Source: Arthrobacter sp. Leaf141 | Lineage (GTDB): Bacteria > Actinomycetota > Actinomycetes > Actinomycetales > Micrococcaceae | Assembly: GCF_001424565.1 (NCBI RefSeq) | Contig: NZ_LMOL01000011.1 | Location: forward strand, 143,975 to 183,668 | Direction: 5' to 3' | DNA: 39,694 nt | Shown: positions 1 through 6,630 of the stretch, one piece after another | Layout of the letters: the number at the start of each line of letters is the position of its first letter | Position numbering within the stretch: the first letter of the stretch is position 1 | Notes under the pieces: model-generated | Told to the model about the DNA's origin: nothing | The model's input: only the letters and a program-made list of their open reading frames with translations | Databases searched by the model: none | Made by a program: the position numbers and the translations under genes

Positions 1-97
1 CTCCTTTGTGGCACTACCGGCTCTTCGGCAACGTCTGCGCCGGTCAGCTCCACGAGGGCCCAGGCTGCCCCCCCACAGTCACAATTGGTTTTTAGAC
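1..97. other. Upstream of dctA, no gene recognised
   Basis: No start codon with a ribosome binding site and no recognisable peptide is seen in these first bases. A neighbouring gene could end just outside the window. The run C-rich at about 69-74 followed by an AT-rich stretch (81-113) marks the beginning of the dctA control region. Confidence 0.3.
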
Positions 98-133
98 TTC
101 CATAATATGGAAATGCATTTTCCCCTTGTGGAA
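98..133 (+). promoter_or_regulatory. Paired TTYC-N7-GGAA operator sites upstream of dctA
   Basis: A 15-bp palindrome, TTCCATAATATGGAA, lies at 98-112. A related 15-mer, TTTCCCCTTGTGGAA, lies at 119-133, exactly 21 bp further on. The same arrangement of two such 15-mers with a 21-bp period occurs at the hyi promoter (18425-18460). The pattern resembles IclR-family operators, and an IclR-type gene lies in this window, but the pairing is inferred. The sites probably overlap the dctA promoter, because the only TAATAT-like -10 candidate falls inside the first palindrome. Confidence 0.6.
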
Positions 134-207
134 AGTATGTGATCGGGGTTACTTTTGGGCAAGGCCACGCTCCCGCCGGCCGTTCCCGATTTGATAGGCA
201 AAGGTCA

Positions 208-1692
208 ATGAAGATCCCCAACCCTGAGGCACTGAAGGCGAGTTCGGTGCCCGCGAAGAAGAAGCGGCTGTATAAGTCGCTTTTCTTCCAGATCCTGATC
301 GCCGTCGTGGCAGGTGTCCTCATCGGACATTTCTGGCCGGACCTTGGCTCCCAGCTGAGGCCCCTCGGAGATGGCTTCATCAAGTTGATCAAGATGATCA
401 TCGCGCCGCTGATCTTCCTGGTGATCGTTACCGGAATTTCAGCCGTAGGCGACGTCAAGGCGGTAGGACGGGTGGGCGTCAAGGCCCTTGTCTACTTCAC
501 AGCAGCAACTCTTTTTGCACTGGTCTTCGGGCTGATCGTTGGCAATATCGTGCAGCCCGGCGCCGGCCTGAACATCGATCCATCAACACTGTCGCAGGCG
601 GACCTGGACGCCAAGACGGGCTCGGCGGAATCCAAGGACGCCGCTTCCTTCATCCTGGATGTCATTCCGGCCAGCGTCATCGGCGCCTTTGCCAGCAACA
701 GCCTCCTGCAGGTGCTGTTTTTCTCCGTGTTCTTTGGCGCAGCCATCGTGGTGATTGGCCGCCAGCGGTGCATGCCCGTGATCAGCCTGATGGAAACGGT
801 CCTGGAACTCATTTTCAAGATCATGTCCTGGATCATGAAGGTGGCACCCATCGGCGCATTCGGCGCCATGGCCTTTATCATCGGCCAGTACGGCCTGGGC
901 ACGCTCAGCACGTACGCCAAGCTGATTGCTGCCTGCTACGGCGCGGCCATCATCTTCATTGGCCTGCTTTTCCTGGTGGCGTGGAGCTTTGCCCGCGTCC
1001 CACTGTGGCACTTCCTCAAGTACACCCGGGAGGAATTCCTCCTGGCTCTTGGCACAGCATCCACCGAGGCGGTTATGCCGCGGATCATGACCAAGCTGAC
1101 GAACGCCGGCTGCTCCCGAGCCACCACAGGCCTGGTGGTCCCCACGGGCTACTCCTTCAACCTCGACGGCGCCGCCATCTACCTGTCCATCTCCCTGCTG
1201 TTCCTGGCACAGGCCTTCGGCCACAACCTGGACCTTGGCCAGCAACTGGCTGCCCTCGGCGTCCTCCTGCTGACCTCCAAGGGAATGGCCGGCGTTCCCG
1301 GTTCCTCCTTCCTGGCCCTGTCCGCCACCGCGGCAGCACTCGGCATCTTCCCGGTGGCCGGCGTTGCCCTGCTCCTGGGCGCGGACCGGCTGATGGACTC
1401 CATGCGGGTGGTGGTCAACCTCCTGGGCAACTGCGTGGCCACGTTCATCGTCTCCAAGTGGGAAGGCCAGTTTGACCGCAGCGTAATGCTCCGCGCCTTC
1501 AAGGGCGAGATCACCAACCACGATTCCGCCATCATGCTGGGCAAGGAGGAGGACTTCGAGGGCCAGGAACTCCAGCGGCTCAGCGAAGGGCAGGATCCCT
1601 CGCCTAAGTTCCGCGGCGGCCCGCACCCGGGTGAGATCCCGCAGTTCCAGATGAGCAAGGCTGCCCGCTCGGACGCACGCACCCCCGAGTAG
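208..1692 (+). CDS. dctA: C4-dicarboxylate:cation symporter (DctA family)
   Basis: This membrane symporter (494 aa) imports succinate, fumarate and malate with protons or sodium (SDF/DAACS family). The protein shows a basic N-terminus, then about eight hydrophobic segments. The family's re-entrant loop signatures are seen in the GTASTEAVMPRI stretch and in the GYSFNLDGAAIYLSISLLF stretch, followed by SKGMAGVPGSSF. I chose the ATG at 208 because AAAGG lies just upstream and the conserved part starts soon after. A GTG at 139 would add 23 poorly conserved residues and would lie within the operator region. The charged C-terminal tail of roughly 60 residues is longer than in E. coli DctA (428 aa). 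A strong terminator follows. Paired IclR-like operators precede it, so it may be co-regulated with the glyoxylate operon. Confidence 0.93.
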   Translation: MKIPNPEALKASSVPAKKKRLYKSLFFQILIAVVAGVLIGHFWPDLGSQLRPLGDGFIKLIKMIIAPLIFLVIVTGISAVGDVKAVGRVGVKALVYFTAATLFALVFGLIVGNIVQPGAGLNIDPSTLSQADLDAKTGSAESKDAASFILDVIPASVIGAFASNSLLQVLFFSVFFGAAIVVIGRQRCMPVISLMETVLELIFKIMSWIMKVAPIGAFGAMAFIIGQYGLGTLSTYAKLIAACYGAAIIFIGLLFLVAWSFARVPLWHFLKYTREEFLLALGTASTEAVMPRIMTKLTNAGCSRATTGLVVPTGYSFNLDGAAIYLSISLLFLAQAFGHNLDLGQQLAALGVLLLTSKGMAGVPGSSFLALSATAAALGIFPVAGVALLLGADRLMDSMRVVVNLLGNCVATFIVSKWEGQFDRSVMLRAFKGEITNHDSAIMLGKEEDFEGQELQRLSEGQDPSPKFRGGPHPGEIPQFQMSKAARSDARTPE

Positions 1693-1732
1693 GACAGCGG
1701 ACCACTGGGTCGCCCTTTGTTTAGCGGCCGAC

Positions 1733-1771
1733 GGCGGGCGGGGCCTTCGCGGCCCTGCCCGCCTTTCGTTT
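1733..1771 (+). terminator. Rho-independent terminator of dctA
   Basis: A 13-bp stem with one mismatch (GGCGGGCGGGGCC at 1733-1745, GGCCCTGCCCGCC at 1751-1763) closes over a TTCGC loop and runs into TTTCGTTTG. The right arm and the T-rich tail are also the start of the first unit of the following tandem array. Confidence 0.75.
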
Positions 1772-1920
1772 GTGCCGGCTGCGTCCCGGCTGTGCCGGCT
1801 GCCCGCGTTTCGTTTGTGCCGGCTGCGCCCCGGCTGTGCCGGCTGCCCGCCTTTCGTTTGTGCTGGCTGCGCCCCGGCTGTGCCGGCTGCCCGCCTTTCG
1901 TTTGTGCTGGCTGCGCCCCG
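1757..1920 (+). repeat. 44-bp tandem repeat, about 3.7 copies
   Basis: Units start at 1757, 1801, 1845 and 1889, each opening with GCCCGC(C/G)TTTCG and containing two GTG(C)(C/T)GGCTGC-type segments. Copies differ by only a few bases. The 44-bp period is not a multiple of three, so the small open frames across it are not real proteins. It begins inside the dctA terminator's right arm, so the terminator arm and U-tract have been copied down the intergenic region. The remaining bases to 1994 hold no gene that I can support. Confidence 0.9.
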
Positions 1921-1994
1921 TCACGTAGTGCCTTTCCACGGCACCCGCCGCCCGGTCCGCGCCCGGGACTGCCCCTTGTGGAATAATCCGAGGT

Positions 1995-2010
1995 AGTGGT
2001 CCTTACCGGA
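1995..2010 (+). promoter_or_regulatory. dre-like operator at the GntR gene
   Basis: AGTGGTCCTTACCGGA matches the DasR consensus ACTGGTCTAGACCAGT at 10 of 16 positions. It overlaps an inverted repeat GGTCC-N5-GGACC (1998-2012). It lies about 25-40 bp upstream of the chosen TTG start, a suitable place for autorepression. It is weaker than the site at 3722. Confidence 0.45.
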
Positions 2011-2034
2011 CCGCTCCACAAACGAGGGACCGAC

Positions 2035-2784
2035 TTGGCTACATCCGGGAGCAGTGCACAGGCGGCGAGCGCCCACATCAACAACTCGCAGGTCCCCAAG
2101 CATGAGCAGTTGCGGCTGATCATCCTCAAACTGGCCAAGGACGAACTGGAGCCCGGGGCCCGCCTGCCCAGCGAGCGGACCCTGATGGATTCCTATGGGG
2201 TCAGCCGGATCACGGTGCGCGCGGCCATCGGCAGGCTGGTGCATGAAGGCCATCTGGTCCGGGTGCCGGCCAAGGGCACGTTCGTGGCGGACTCGCCGGT
2301 CCAGTCCACCCTCCACCTGGCCTCATTCACGCAGGAAATGGAAGCCATGGGGCACATTCCCAGCACGGTGGTGCTGGTGGCCGAGAGCGCACCCGTACCT
2401 GCTGATACGGCAGAGGAACTCAGCCTGGCCACTGGATCCGCCGCCTTCCACCTGCGCCGCCTCCGCCTGGCCGATGGCCGCCCGGTCAGCGTGGACGATG
2501 CCTGGTACAACCCCGAACACGCTCCCGGGCTGCTGGACATCGACCTGACAGGCTCGGTCTACAAGGCACTCGCTGCGCAGTTCGGACACCAGATCGACAG
2601 GGCCCGGCAAAGCGTCAGGGCCGAGGGCGCACCGCCGGACATCTCCGCCCTCCTGGGCACCGGCACCGGCGCTCCCGTGCTGGCTTTCGACAGGGTTTCG
2701 TGGTCCGGGCCCCTGGCCATCGAACACTCCCGCTCCTGGTACCGTTCCGACCGCTACTCCCTGAACATGGAAGTCCGGCTTTAG
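2035..2784 (+). CDS. GntR-family regulator with UTRA domain (DasR/NagR type)
   Basis: Probable GlcNAc-locus repressor responding to amino-sugar phosphates. An N-terminal winged helix (about residues 20-80, with LPSERTLMDSYGVSRITVRAA as its core and the KGTFVA wing) is followed by a UTRA effector domain to the C-terminus. The TTG at 2035 is chosen because GAGGGA lies 6 bases upstream, and the resulting 249 aa fits DasR-like proteins (about 243-254 aa). An in-frame GTG at 1996 would add 13 residues but sits on the dre-like operator. The gene converges on the EIIA gene. Its role is inferred from family, from adjacency to nag genes and from dre-type sites here and at 3722. A regulator of another sugar is possible but less likely. 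Confidence 0.85.
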   Translation: MATSGSSAQAASAHINNSQVPKHEQLRLIILKLAKDELEPGARLPSERTLMDSYGVSRITVRAAIGRLVHEGHLVRVPAKGTFVADSPVQSTLHLASFTQEMEAMGHIPSTVVLVAESAPVPADTAEELSLATGSAAFHLRRLRLADGRPVSVDDAWYNPEHAPGLLDIDLTGSVYKALAAQFGHQIDRARQSVRAEGAPPDISALLGTGTGAPVLAFDRVSWSGPLAIEHSRSWYRSDRYSLNMEVRL

Positions 2785-2789
2785 GCAGC

Positions 2790-2821
2790 GCCGGGCAGGT
2801 TGCTTCGCAACCCGCCCCGGC
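2790..2821. terminator. Hairpin between convergent GntR and EIIA genes
   Basis: GCCGGGCAGGTTGC (2790-2803) pairs with GCAACCCGCCCCGGC (2807-2821) around a TTC loop, with one mismatch and one bulge. It sits five bases after the GntR stop codon. No clear T-run follows, so termination is plausible but not certain. Confidence 0.4.
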
Positions 2822-2823
2822 AC

Positions 2824-2879
2824 GCCGATCAGCCGGCCAGCCAATCAGTCAATCAGCCGATCAGCCGATCTGCCGATCA
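2824..2879. repeat. 8-bp tandem repeat, 7 units, ending at the EIIA stop codon
   Basis: Seven 8-mers follow the pattern GCCGATCA with few changes (units start at 2824, 2832, 2840, 2848, 2856, 2864 and 2872). The last unit contains the stop codon of the minus-strand EIIA gene (2877-2879). A second 8-bp array with a different unit abuts the Rieske gene's stop codon at 9813-9852. Confidence 0.85.
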
Positions 2880-3335
2880 GCCGAGGGTAAACAGCGCTTC
2901 CCCCGAAGCTACTGCGCCGCCCGCCACGAGAGTCGCGGTGTCCGGCTTGGTATCCAGCACCACAACGGGACTCACCAACGAGTAGCCGGCGGCCAGGGCT
3001 GCGGTGGGATCCACGCGCATCACGGCGGCACCGGCCGCAACGGTATCGCCCTGGGCAATATGCAGCGTAAAGCCGTCGCCCTTGAGCTTGACGGTGTCGA
3101 TCCCCACGTGGGTCAGGACGCCCTGCCCTGACTCCGCCACCACCACAAAGGCGTGCGGCAGGAGCTTGACCACTTTTCCCGCAACCGGGGATACGACGTC
3201 GAACGCTGCTCCTGCAGGCGGCTCGACGGCGGCGCCGGAACCCACCATCTGGCCGGCGAATACCGGGTCCGGCACCTCGGTGAGGGGGACGACGGCGCCG
3301 CTGATGGGAGCGAGGACGGTGAGGGTGCCTGCCAC
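2877..3335 (-). CDS. crr: PTS EIIA component, glucose/GlcNAc type
   Basis: Soluble phosphocarrier (152 aa) that takes phosphate from HPr and passes it to EIIB. It is a stand-alone EIIA-Glc-type domain. Two active-site histidines are visible: His61 (LLPHAF) and the phosphorylated His76 in LTHVGIDTVKLKG. The length is usual for a single EIIA. The GTG start overlaps the EIIB stop codon by one base (TAGTG), with GAGGA upstream in the end of the EIIB gene, so translation is probably coupled. The GlcNAc specificity comes from the neighbours (EIIB, EIIC, nagB, nagA), and in actinobacteria such an EIIA may also serve other permeases. The 3' end runs into an 8-bp tandem array. Confidence 0.93.
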   Translation of the reverse strand: MAGTLTVLAPISGAVVPLTEVPDPVFAGQMVGSGAAVEPPAGAAFDVVSPVAGKVVKLLPHAFVVVAESGQGVLTHVGIDTVKLKGDGFTLHIAQGDTVAAGAAVMRVDPTAALAAGYSLVSPVVVLDTKPDTATLVAGGAVASGEALFTLG

Positions 3336-3565
3336 TAGAGCAGGTCCTCGATGTCTTCTGCGAGGTTGTCCGCCTCGGGGCCCACGATGACCTGCACCGC
3401 GGTGCCGGCGGTCAGCACGCCATGGGCGCCGGCAGCCTTCAACGATGCCTCGCTGACCAGCGACACATCCTTGACCTCGGTCCGCAGCCGGGTGATGCAG
3501 GCCTCCACCTCAAGGATGTTGGCGGCGCCGCCCAGGCCTTCAATGATTTTCTCTGCTTTGGACAT
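3335..3565 (-). CDS. PTS EIIB component, GlcNAc type
   Basis: Cytoplasmic 76-aa EIIB domain that carries phosphate on a cysteine before transfer to GlcNAc during import by EIIC. The active-site Cys23 lies in VEACITRLRTEV, the family signature. The ATG at 3565 is preceded by GAAAGGG six bases upstream; a longer frame to 3598 has no such site. It is transcribed divergently from EIIC (start 3797), although both must act in one complex. The first gene of the EIIB-EIIA pair, it shares the regulatory region holding the dre site. The promoter for this side is unclear: a CATAAT-like -10 near 3640 on the minus strand is the best candidate. Confidence 0.93.
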   Translation of the reverse strand: MSKAEKIIEGLGGAANILEVEACITRLRTEVKDVSLVSEASLKAAGAHGVLTAGTAVQVIVGPEADNLAEDIEDLL

Positions 3566-3689
3566 GGCTGCCCTTTCTGACGGTGCCCGTTGGAGCACGT
3601 TCTCAACACCGGACCGGCGGCCCTGATGCGACCAATTATGGCGCCCCGTCCGCTGGTGAGCCTCCTCGCCGACGGACTTCAGGGCCTCC

Positions 3690-3719
3690 TTGACAGGGTC
3701 CCGTGGGATGAATCACACT
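3690..3719 (+). promoter_or_regulatory. Promoter of the EIIC-nagB-cutC-nagA operon
   Basis: A -35 TTGACA (3690-3695) and a -10 CACACT (3714-3719) are 18 bp apart. The same spacing and similar -10 boxes are seen at the hyi and glyA promoters in this window. Transcription would begin near 3726, inside the dre operator. Confidence 0.6.
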
Positions 3720-3721
3720 GA

Positions 3722-3737
3722 ACTGGTCATAACCAGA
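3722..3737 (+). promoter_or_regulatory. DasR-type dre operator
   Basis: ACTGGTCATAACCAGA matches the known dre consensus ACTGGTCTAGACCAGT at 12 of 16 positions, including both ACTGGTC and ACCAG arms. It covers the predicted transcription start of the EIIC operon, the classical position for a repressor. The GntR/UTRA protein encoded at 2035 is the expected ligand-responsive binder. Confidence 0.75.
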
Positions 3738-3796
3738 CAGTACCGGCTGGAACCGTCTCTCCACAAGCCCCCACCCGAACCCGCAGAGGTGCCACC

Positions 3797-5047
3797 ATGT
3801 CAACATCCGAGACCACCGCCCAGGCTCCAGAGAAGAAGCCGAACCGGGCCTTCGCCGTCCTCCAGCGCCTGGGACGCTGCCTTATGCTTCCCATCGCGGT
3901 CCTGCCTGCCGCCGGGCTCCTGCTGCGCATCGGACAACCCGACCTGCTCGGCGCCATCCCAGGGTTCGAGGGCGGCGCCGCCGTTATCTCCTCCGCGGGC
4001 AACGCCGTCTTCACCTGGCTCCCGCTGATTTTCGCCGTTGGCATCGCCATCGGCTGGGCCAAGAAGTCAGACGGTTCCACCGCCCTGGCCGCCGTTGTGG
4101 GCTACATGGTGATCGACGGCGTCTTCAAGGCGATGTCCCCGCTGGTCCTGGCCGGCCAGGTGGACGCCGGCGGCAAACCTTCCATGATCAACTACGGCGT
4201 CCTGGCCGGCATCGTGGTGGGCCTGCTGTCCGCCATGCTGTGGCAGCGGTTCTACCGGACCAAACTGCCGGACTTCCTGGGCTTCTTCAGCGGCCGCCGG
4301 CTGGTTCCCATCCTGACGTCCGTCACCAGCCTGGTGGTCGGCATCGCGCTGGCTTTGGTGTACCCCATCTTCAACTCAGGGCTCTCCGCGGCAGGCGAAG
4401 CCGTTGCCGGAAACCCTGAACTCGGCGGCGGGATCTATGGCTTCGCCAACCGCATGCTGCTGCCGGCCGGCCTGCACCACATCCTCAACTCGGGACTCTG
4501 GTTCCTGATCGGCGACTATACGGACGCCTCCGGCCAGCTGGTCCGCGGCGACCTGAACCGCTTCTTTGCAGGCGACCCCACCGCGGGAGTCTTTATGACC
4601 GGGTTCTTCCCCATCATGATGTTCGGCCTGCCCGCCGCCGCACTTGCCATCTGGCGCCACGCCAAGCCCTCCCAGAAGAAGATCGTCGGCGGCATCATGC
4701 TTTCCACGGCCCTCACCGCATTCTTCACCGGCATCACCGAACCGCTCGAATACTCCTTTATGTTTGTCGCCTTCCCCCTCTACATCGTGCACGCTGTCCT
4801 CACCGGCACATCCATGGCGCTGGTGAATGCCCTGGACATCCATCACGGGTTTACGTTCTCCGCCGGGCTCATCGACTTTGTCCTCAACTTCGGCAAGTCC
4901 GAGAACGGCTGGCTGCTGATCCCCATCGGCCTGGGTTACGCAGTGATTTACTACTTCCTCTTCTCGTTCGTCATCAAGCGCTGGAACCTGCGCACCCCCG
5001 GCCGGGAAGATGACGAGGTCTCCGTGGAGACCGAAGCCGCCAAGTAA
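3797..5047 (+). CDS. nagE: PTS GlcNAc-specific EIIC permease
   Basis: Integral membrane permease (416 aa) that translocates N-acetylglucosamine and presents it for phosphorylation. It has about ten hydrophobic segments, the substrate-site signatures LLPAGLHHILNS (221-232) and GITEPLEYSFMF (312-323), and the NALDIHHGFTFSAG loop near 344-357. There is no fused EIIB or EIIA domain: these are separate genes on the opposite strand, as in Streptomyces. The ATG has GAGGTG upstream. It is first in an operon with nagB, cutC and nagA, downstream of a dre site. The glucose-type EIIC family also has glucose members, but the operon partners point to GlcNAc. Confidence 0.92.
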   Translation: MSTSETTAQAPEKKPNRAFAVLQRLGRCLMLPIAVLPAAGLLLRIGQPDLLGAIPGFEGGAAVISSAGNAVFTWLPLIFAVGIAIGWAKKSDGSTALAAVVGYMVIDGVFKAMSPLVLAGQVDAGGKPSMINYGVLAGIVVGLLSAMLWQRFYRTKLPDFLGFFSGRRLVPILTSVTSLVVGIALALVYPIFNSGLSAAGEAVAGNPELGGGIYGFANRMLLPAGLHHILNSGLWFLIGDYTDASGQLVRGDLNRFFAGDPTAGVFMTGFFPIMMFGLPAAALAIWRHAKPSQKKIVGGIMLSTALTAFFTGITEPLEYSFMFVAFPLYIVHAVLTGTSMALVNALDIHHGFTFSAGLIDFVLNFGKSENGWLLIPIGLGYAVIYYFLFSFVIKRWNLRTPGREDDEVSVETEAAK

Positions 5048-5089
5048 CACCCCATCCTTATCCACTCCACACGAAAGCAGCTTTCCCGC

Positions 5090-5869
5090 ATGGAAATCGT
5101 CATCCTCCCTTCCCCCGCCGAGGTGGCCCGCAAGGCCGCCGATGCCATCGAACAGTACGTCCGGCGCGGCCCGGCCGTCCTGGGCCTCGCCACCGGGTCC
5201 ACCCCGCTGGGCACGTACCAGGAGCTCATTGAGCGGCACCGGAACAGCGGCCTCGGCTTTGGCCAGGCCCAGGCGTTCCTCCTGGACGAATACGTTGGCC
5301 TGCCTGCTGCGCATCCGCAGTCTTACCATTCGGTCATCCGGGACGAGTTCACTGACAGTGTGGACTTCGCCGCCGGCGCCGTGCACGGACTGGACGGCAT
5401 GGCGCAGGATCCGCAAGCCGAGGCTGCGCAGTACGAGGAACGCATCGCCGCTGCCGGCGGGGTGGACATCCAGATCCTGGGCATCGGAACGGACGGGCAC
5501 GTTGGCTTTAACGAGCCCATGTCCTCGCTGGCGTCCCGGACCAGGATCAAGACCCTGACCCGGCAGACCCGGCAGGACAACGCCAGGTTCTTCGACCGGG
5601 AGCAGGACGTTCCGGACCATGTCCTGACGCAGGGGCTGGGCACCATCGGGCAGGCGCGGCACCTGCTGCTGCTCGCCATGGGTGCGGCCAAGGCAGACGC
5701 GATCGCCGCTGCTGTGGAGGGGCCGCTGGCCGCCATTTGCCCGGCGTCCGTCCTGCAACTGCACCCGCACGTCACCGTGCTGGTGGATGAGGCCGCGGCG
5801 TCGAAGCTCACGCACCAGGACTATTACCGGGACACGTTCAGCCGCAAGCCGGCCTGGCAGGGACTCTGA
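5090..5869 (+). CDS. nagB: Glucosamine-6-phosphate deaminase
   Basis: Cytoplasmic enzyme (259 aa, usual length) that converts glucosamine-6-phosphate to fructose-6-phosphate and ammonia, the last step linking amino sugars to glycolysis. The phosphate loop [11 protein letters not shown] is at about 33-43. Catalytic residues align with E. coli D72, D141, H143 and E148: Asp66 in LLDEY, and Asp135, His137 and Glu142 in [13 protein letters not shown]. The ATG is 42 bases after the EIIC stop, with a GAAAG-type site upstream. The next gene, cutC, starts two bases after its stop codon. Expression should follow the dre-controlled promoter. Confidence 0.96.
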   Translation: MEIVILPSPAEVARKAADAIEQYVRRGPAVLGLATGSTPLGTYQELIERHRNSGLGFGQAQAFLLDEYVGLPAAHPQSYHSVIRDEFTDSVDFAAGAVHGLDGMAQDPQAEAAQYEERIAAAGGVDIQILGIGTDGHVGFNEPMSSLASRTRIKTLTRQTRQDNARFFDREQDVPDHVLTQGLGTIGQARHLLLLAMGAAKADAIAAAVEGPLAAICPASVLQLHPHVTVLVDEAAASKLTHQDYYRDTFSRKPAWQGL

Positions 5870-5871
5870 GC

Positions 5872-6630
5872 ATGCCAGCCGTTCCTCCAGCCCGGACGCC
5901 TGCGCTGGAACTCGCCGTCGAGGGCCTGGCCGGGGTTCGCCTGGCCGCAGCCGTGGGCGCGGCCCGTGTGGAGCTGTGCGCTGCGCTGGCGGAGACCGAG
6001 GGGGTCACGCCCAGCATTGGCGCCGTGGCCCAGGCGTGCGCAGCGGGGGTCCCGGTCCACGTCCTGGTGCGGCCGCGGACGGGCAACTTCACGTACTCGC
6101 CGGACGAGCTGGAGGTTGTTGAGCGCGACGTCGTCGCCGCTTTAGCCGCTGGCGCCGCCGGTGTGGTGGTGGGAATCCTCGCGGCCGACGGCGGACCGGA
6201 CGTAGGTGCCATCCGCCGGATTGTGGAGCTGGTGCGGGAGCGGGACCCGGCTGCGGAGATCACGTTCCACCGGGCGTTCGACGCCGCCTTGGCAGGCGGC
6301 GCCGATCCGGCGGAATCCCTGGCCAGGCTCGAGCAGGCAGGCGTCAACCGGGTGTTGACCAGCGGCGGCGGTGCAGACTGCGCCGCGGGCCTGCCCATGC
6401 TGGCCCGACTAGTGGAACTCGGACAGACGCACGCCCCTTCTGTCCAGATCATGGCAGGGGGCGGGGTGGGCCTTGGGTTGATCCCCGCCCTCCTCCATAG
6501 TGGGGTGCATGCCGTTCACACCTCGGCCCGGCCACGGACAACCTCCGGCCCGGGCCGCACCAGCCAGCCCGACCCGGAACTCGCAGCCGGCATTTCAGCG
6601 GCTTTGACCACAGGAGCACTTCCCGCATGA
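5872..6630 (+). CDS. cutC: CutC-family protein in the nag operon
   Basis: A 252-aa TIM-barrel protein of the CutC family, usually annotated as copper homeostasis although its biochemical role is not settled. Family signatures visible are the barrel start ELAVEGLAGVRLAAAVGAARVELC, the VLVRPRTGNFTYS segment near 64-76, GVVVGIL, ITFHRAFDAA near 130, and VLTSGGG. It begins two bases after nagB and its stop overlaps the nagA start (ATGA), so all three are translationally coupled. This context suggests a task in amino-sugar handling rather than copper, but that is inference. The C-terminal 30 residues are proline/threonine rich and likely flexible. Confidence 0.88.
   Translation: MPAVPPARTPALELAVEGLAGVRLAAAVGAARVELCAALAETEGVTPSIGAVAQACAAGVPVHVLVRPRTGNFTYSPDELEVVERDVVAALAAGAAGVVVGILAADGGPDVGAIRRIVELVRERDPAAEITFHRAFDAALAGGADPAESLARLEQAGVNRVLTSGGGADCAAGLPMLARLVELGQTHAPSVQIMAGGGVGLGLIPALLHSGVHAVHTSARPRTTSGPGRTSQPDPELAAGISAALTTGALPA

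Noticed and set aside
139..207. GTG at 139 as the dctA start
   Set aside because: The added 23 residues are not typical for the family, AAAGG precedes the ATG at 208, and 139 lies at the edge of the operator pair.
1757..1920. Possible CRISPR array
   Set aside because: Units are contiguous 44-mers with no unique spacers, and no cas genes are nearby.
1757..1986. Small open frames rich in Cys/Ala/Pro across the 44-bp array
   Set aside because: The repeat length is not divisible by three and the frames are read in several phases, so repeated peptides are an artefact.
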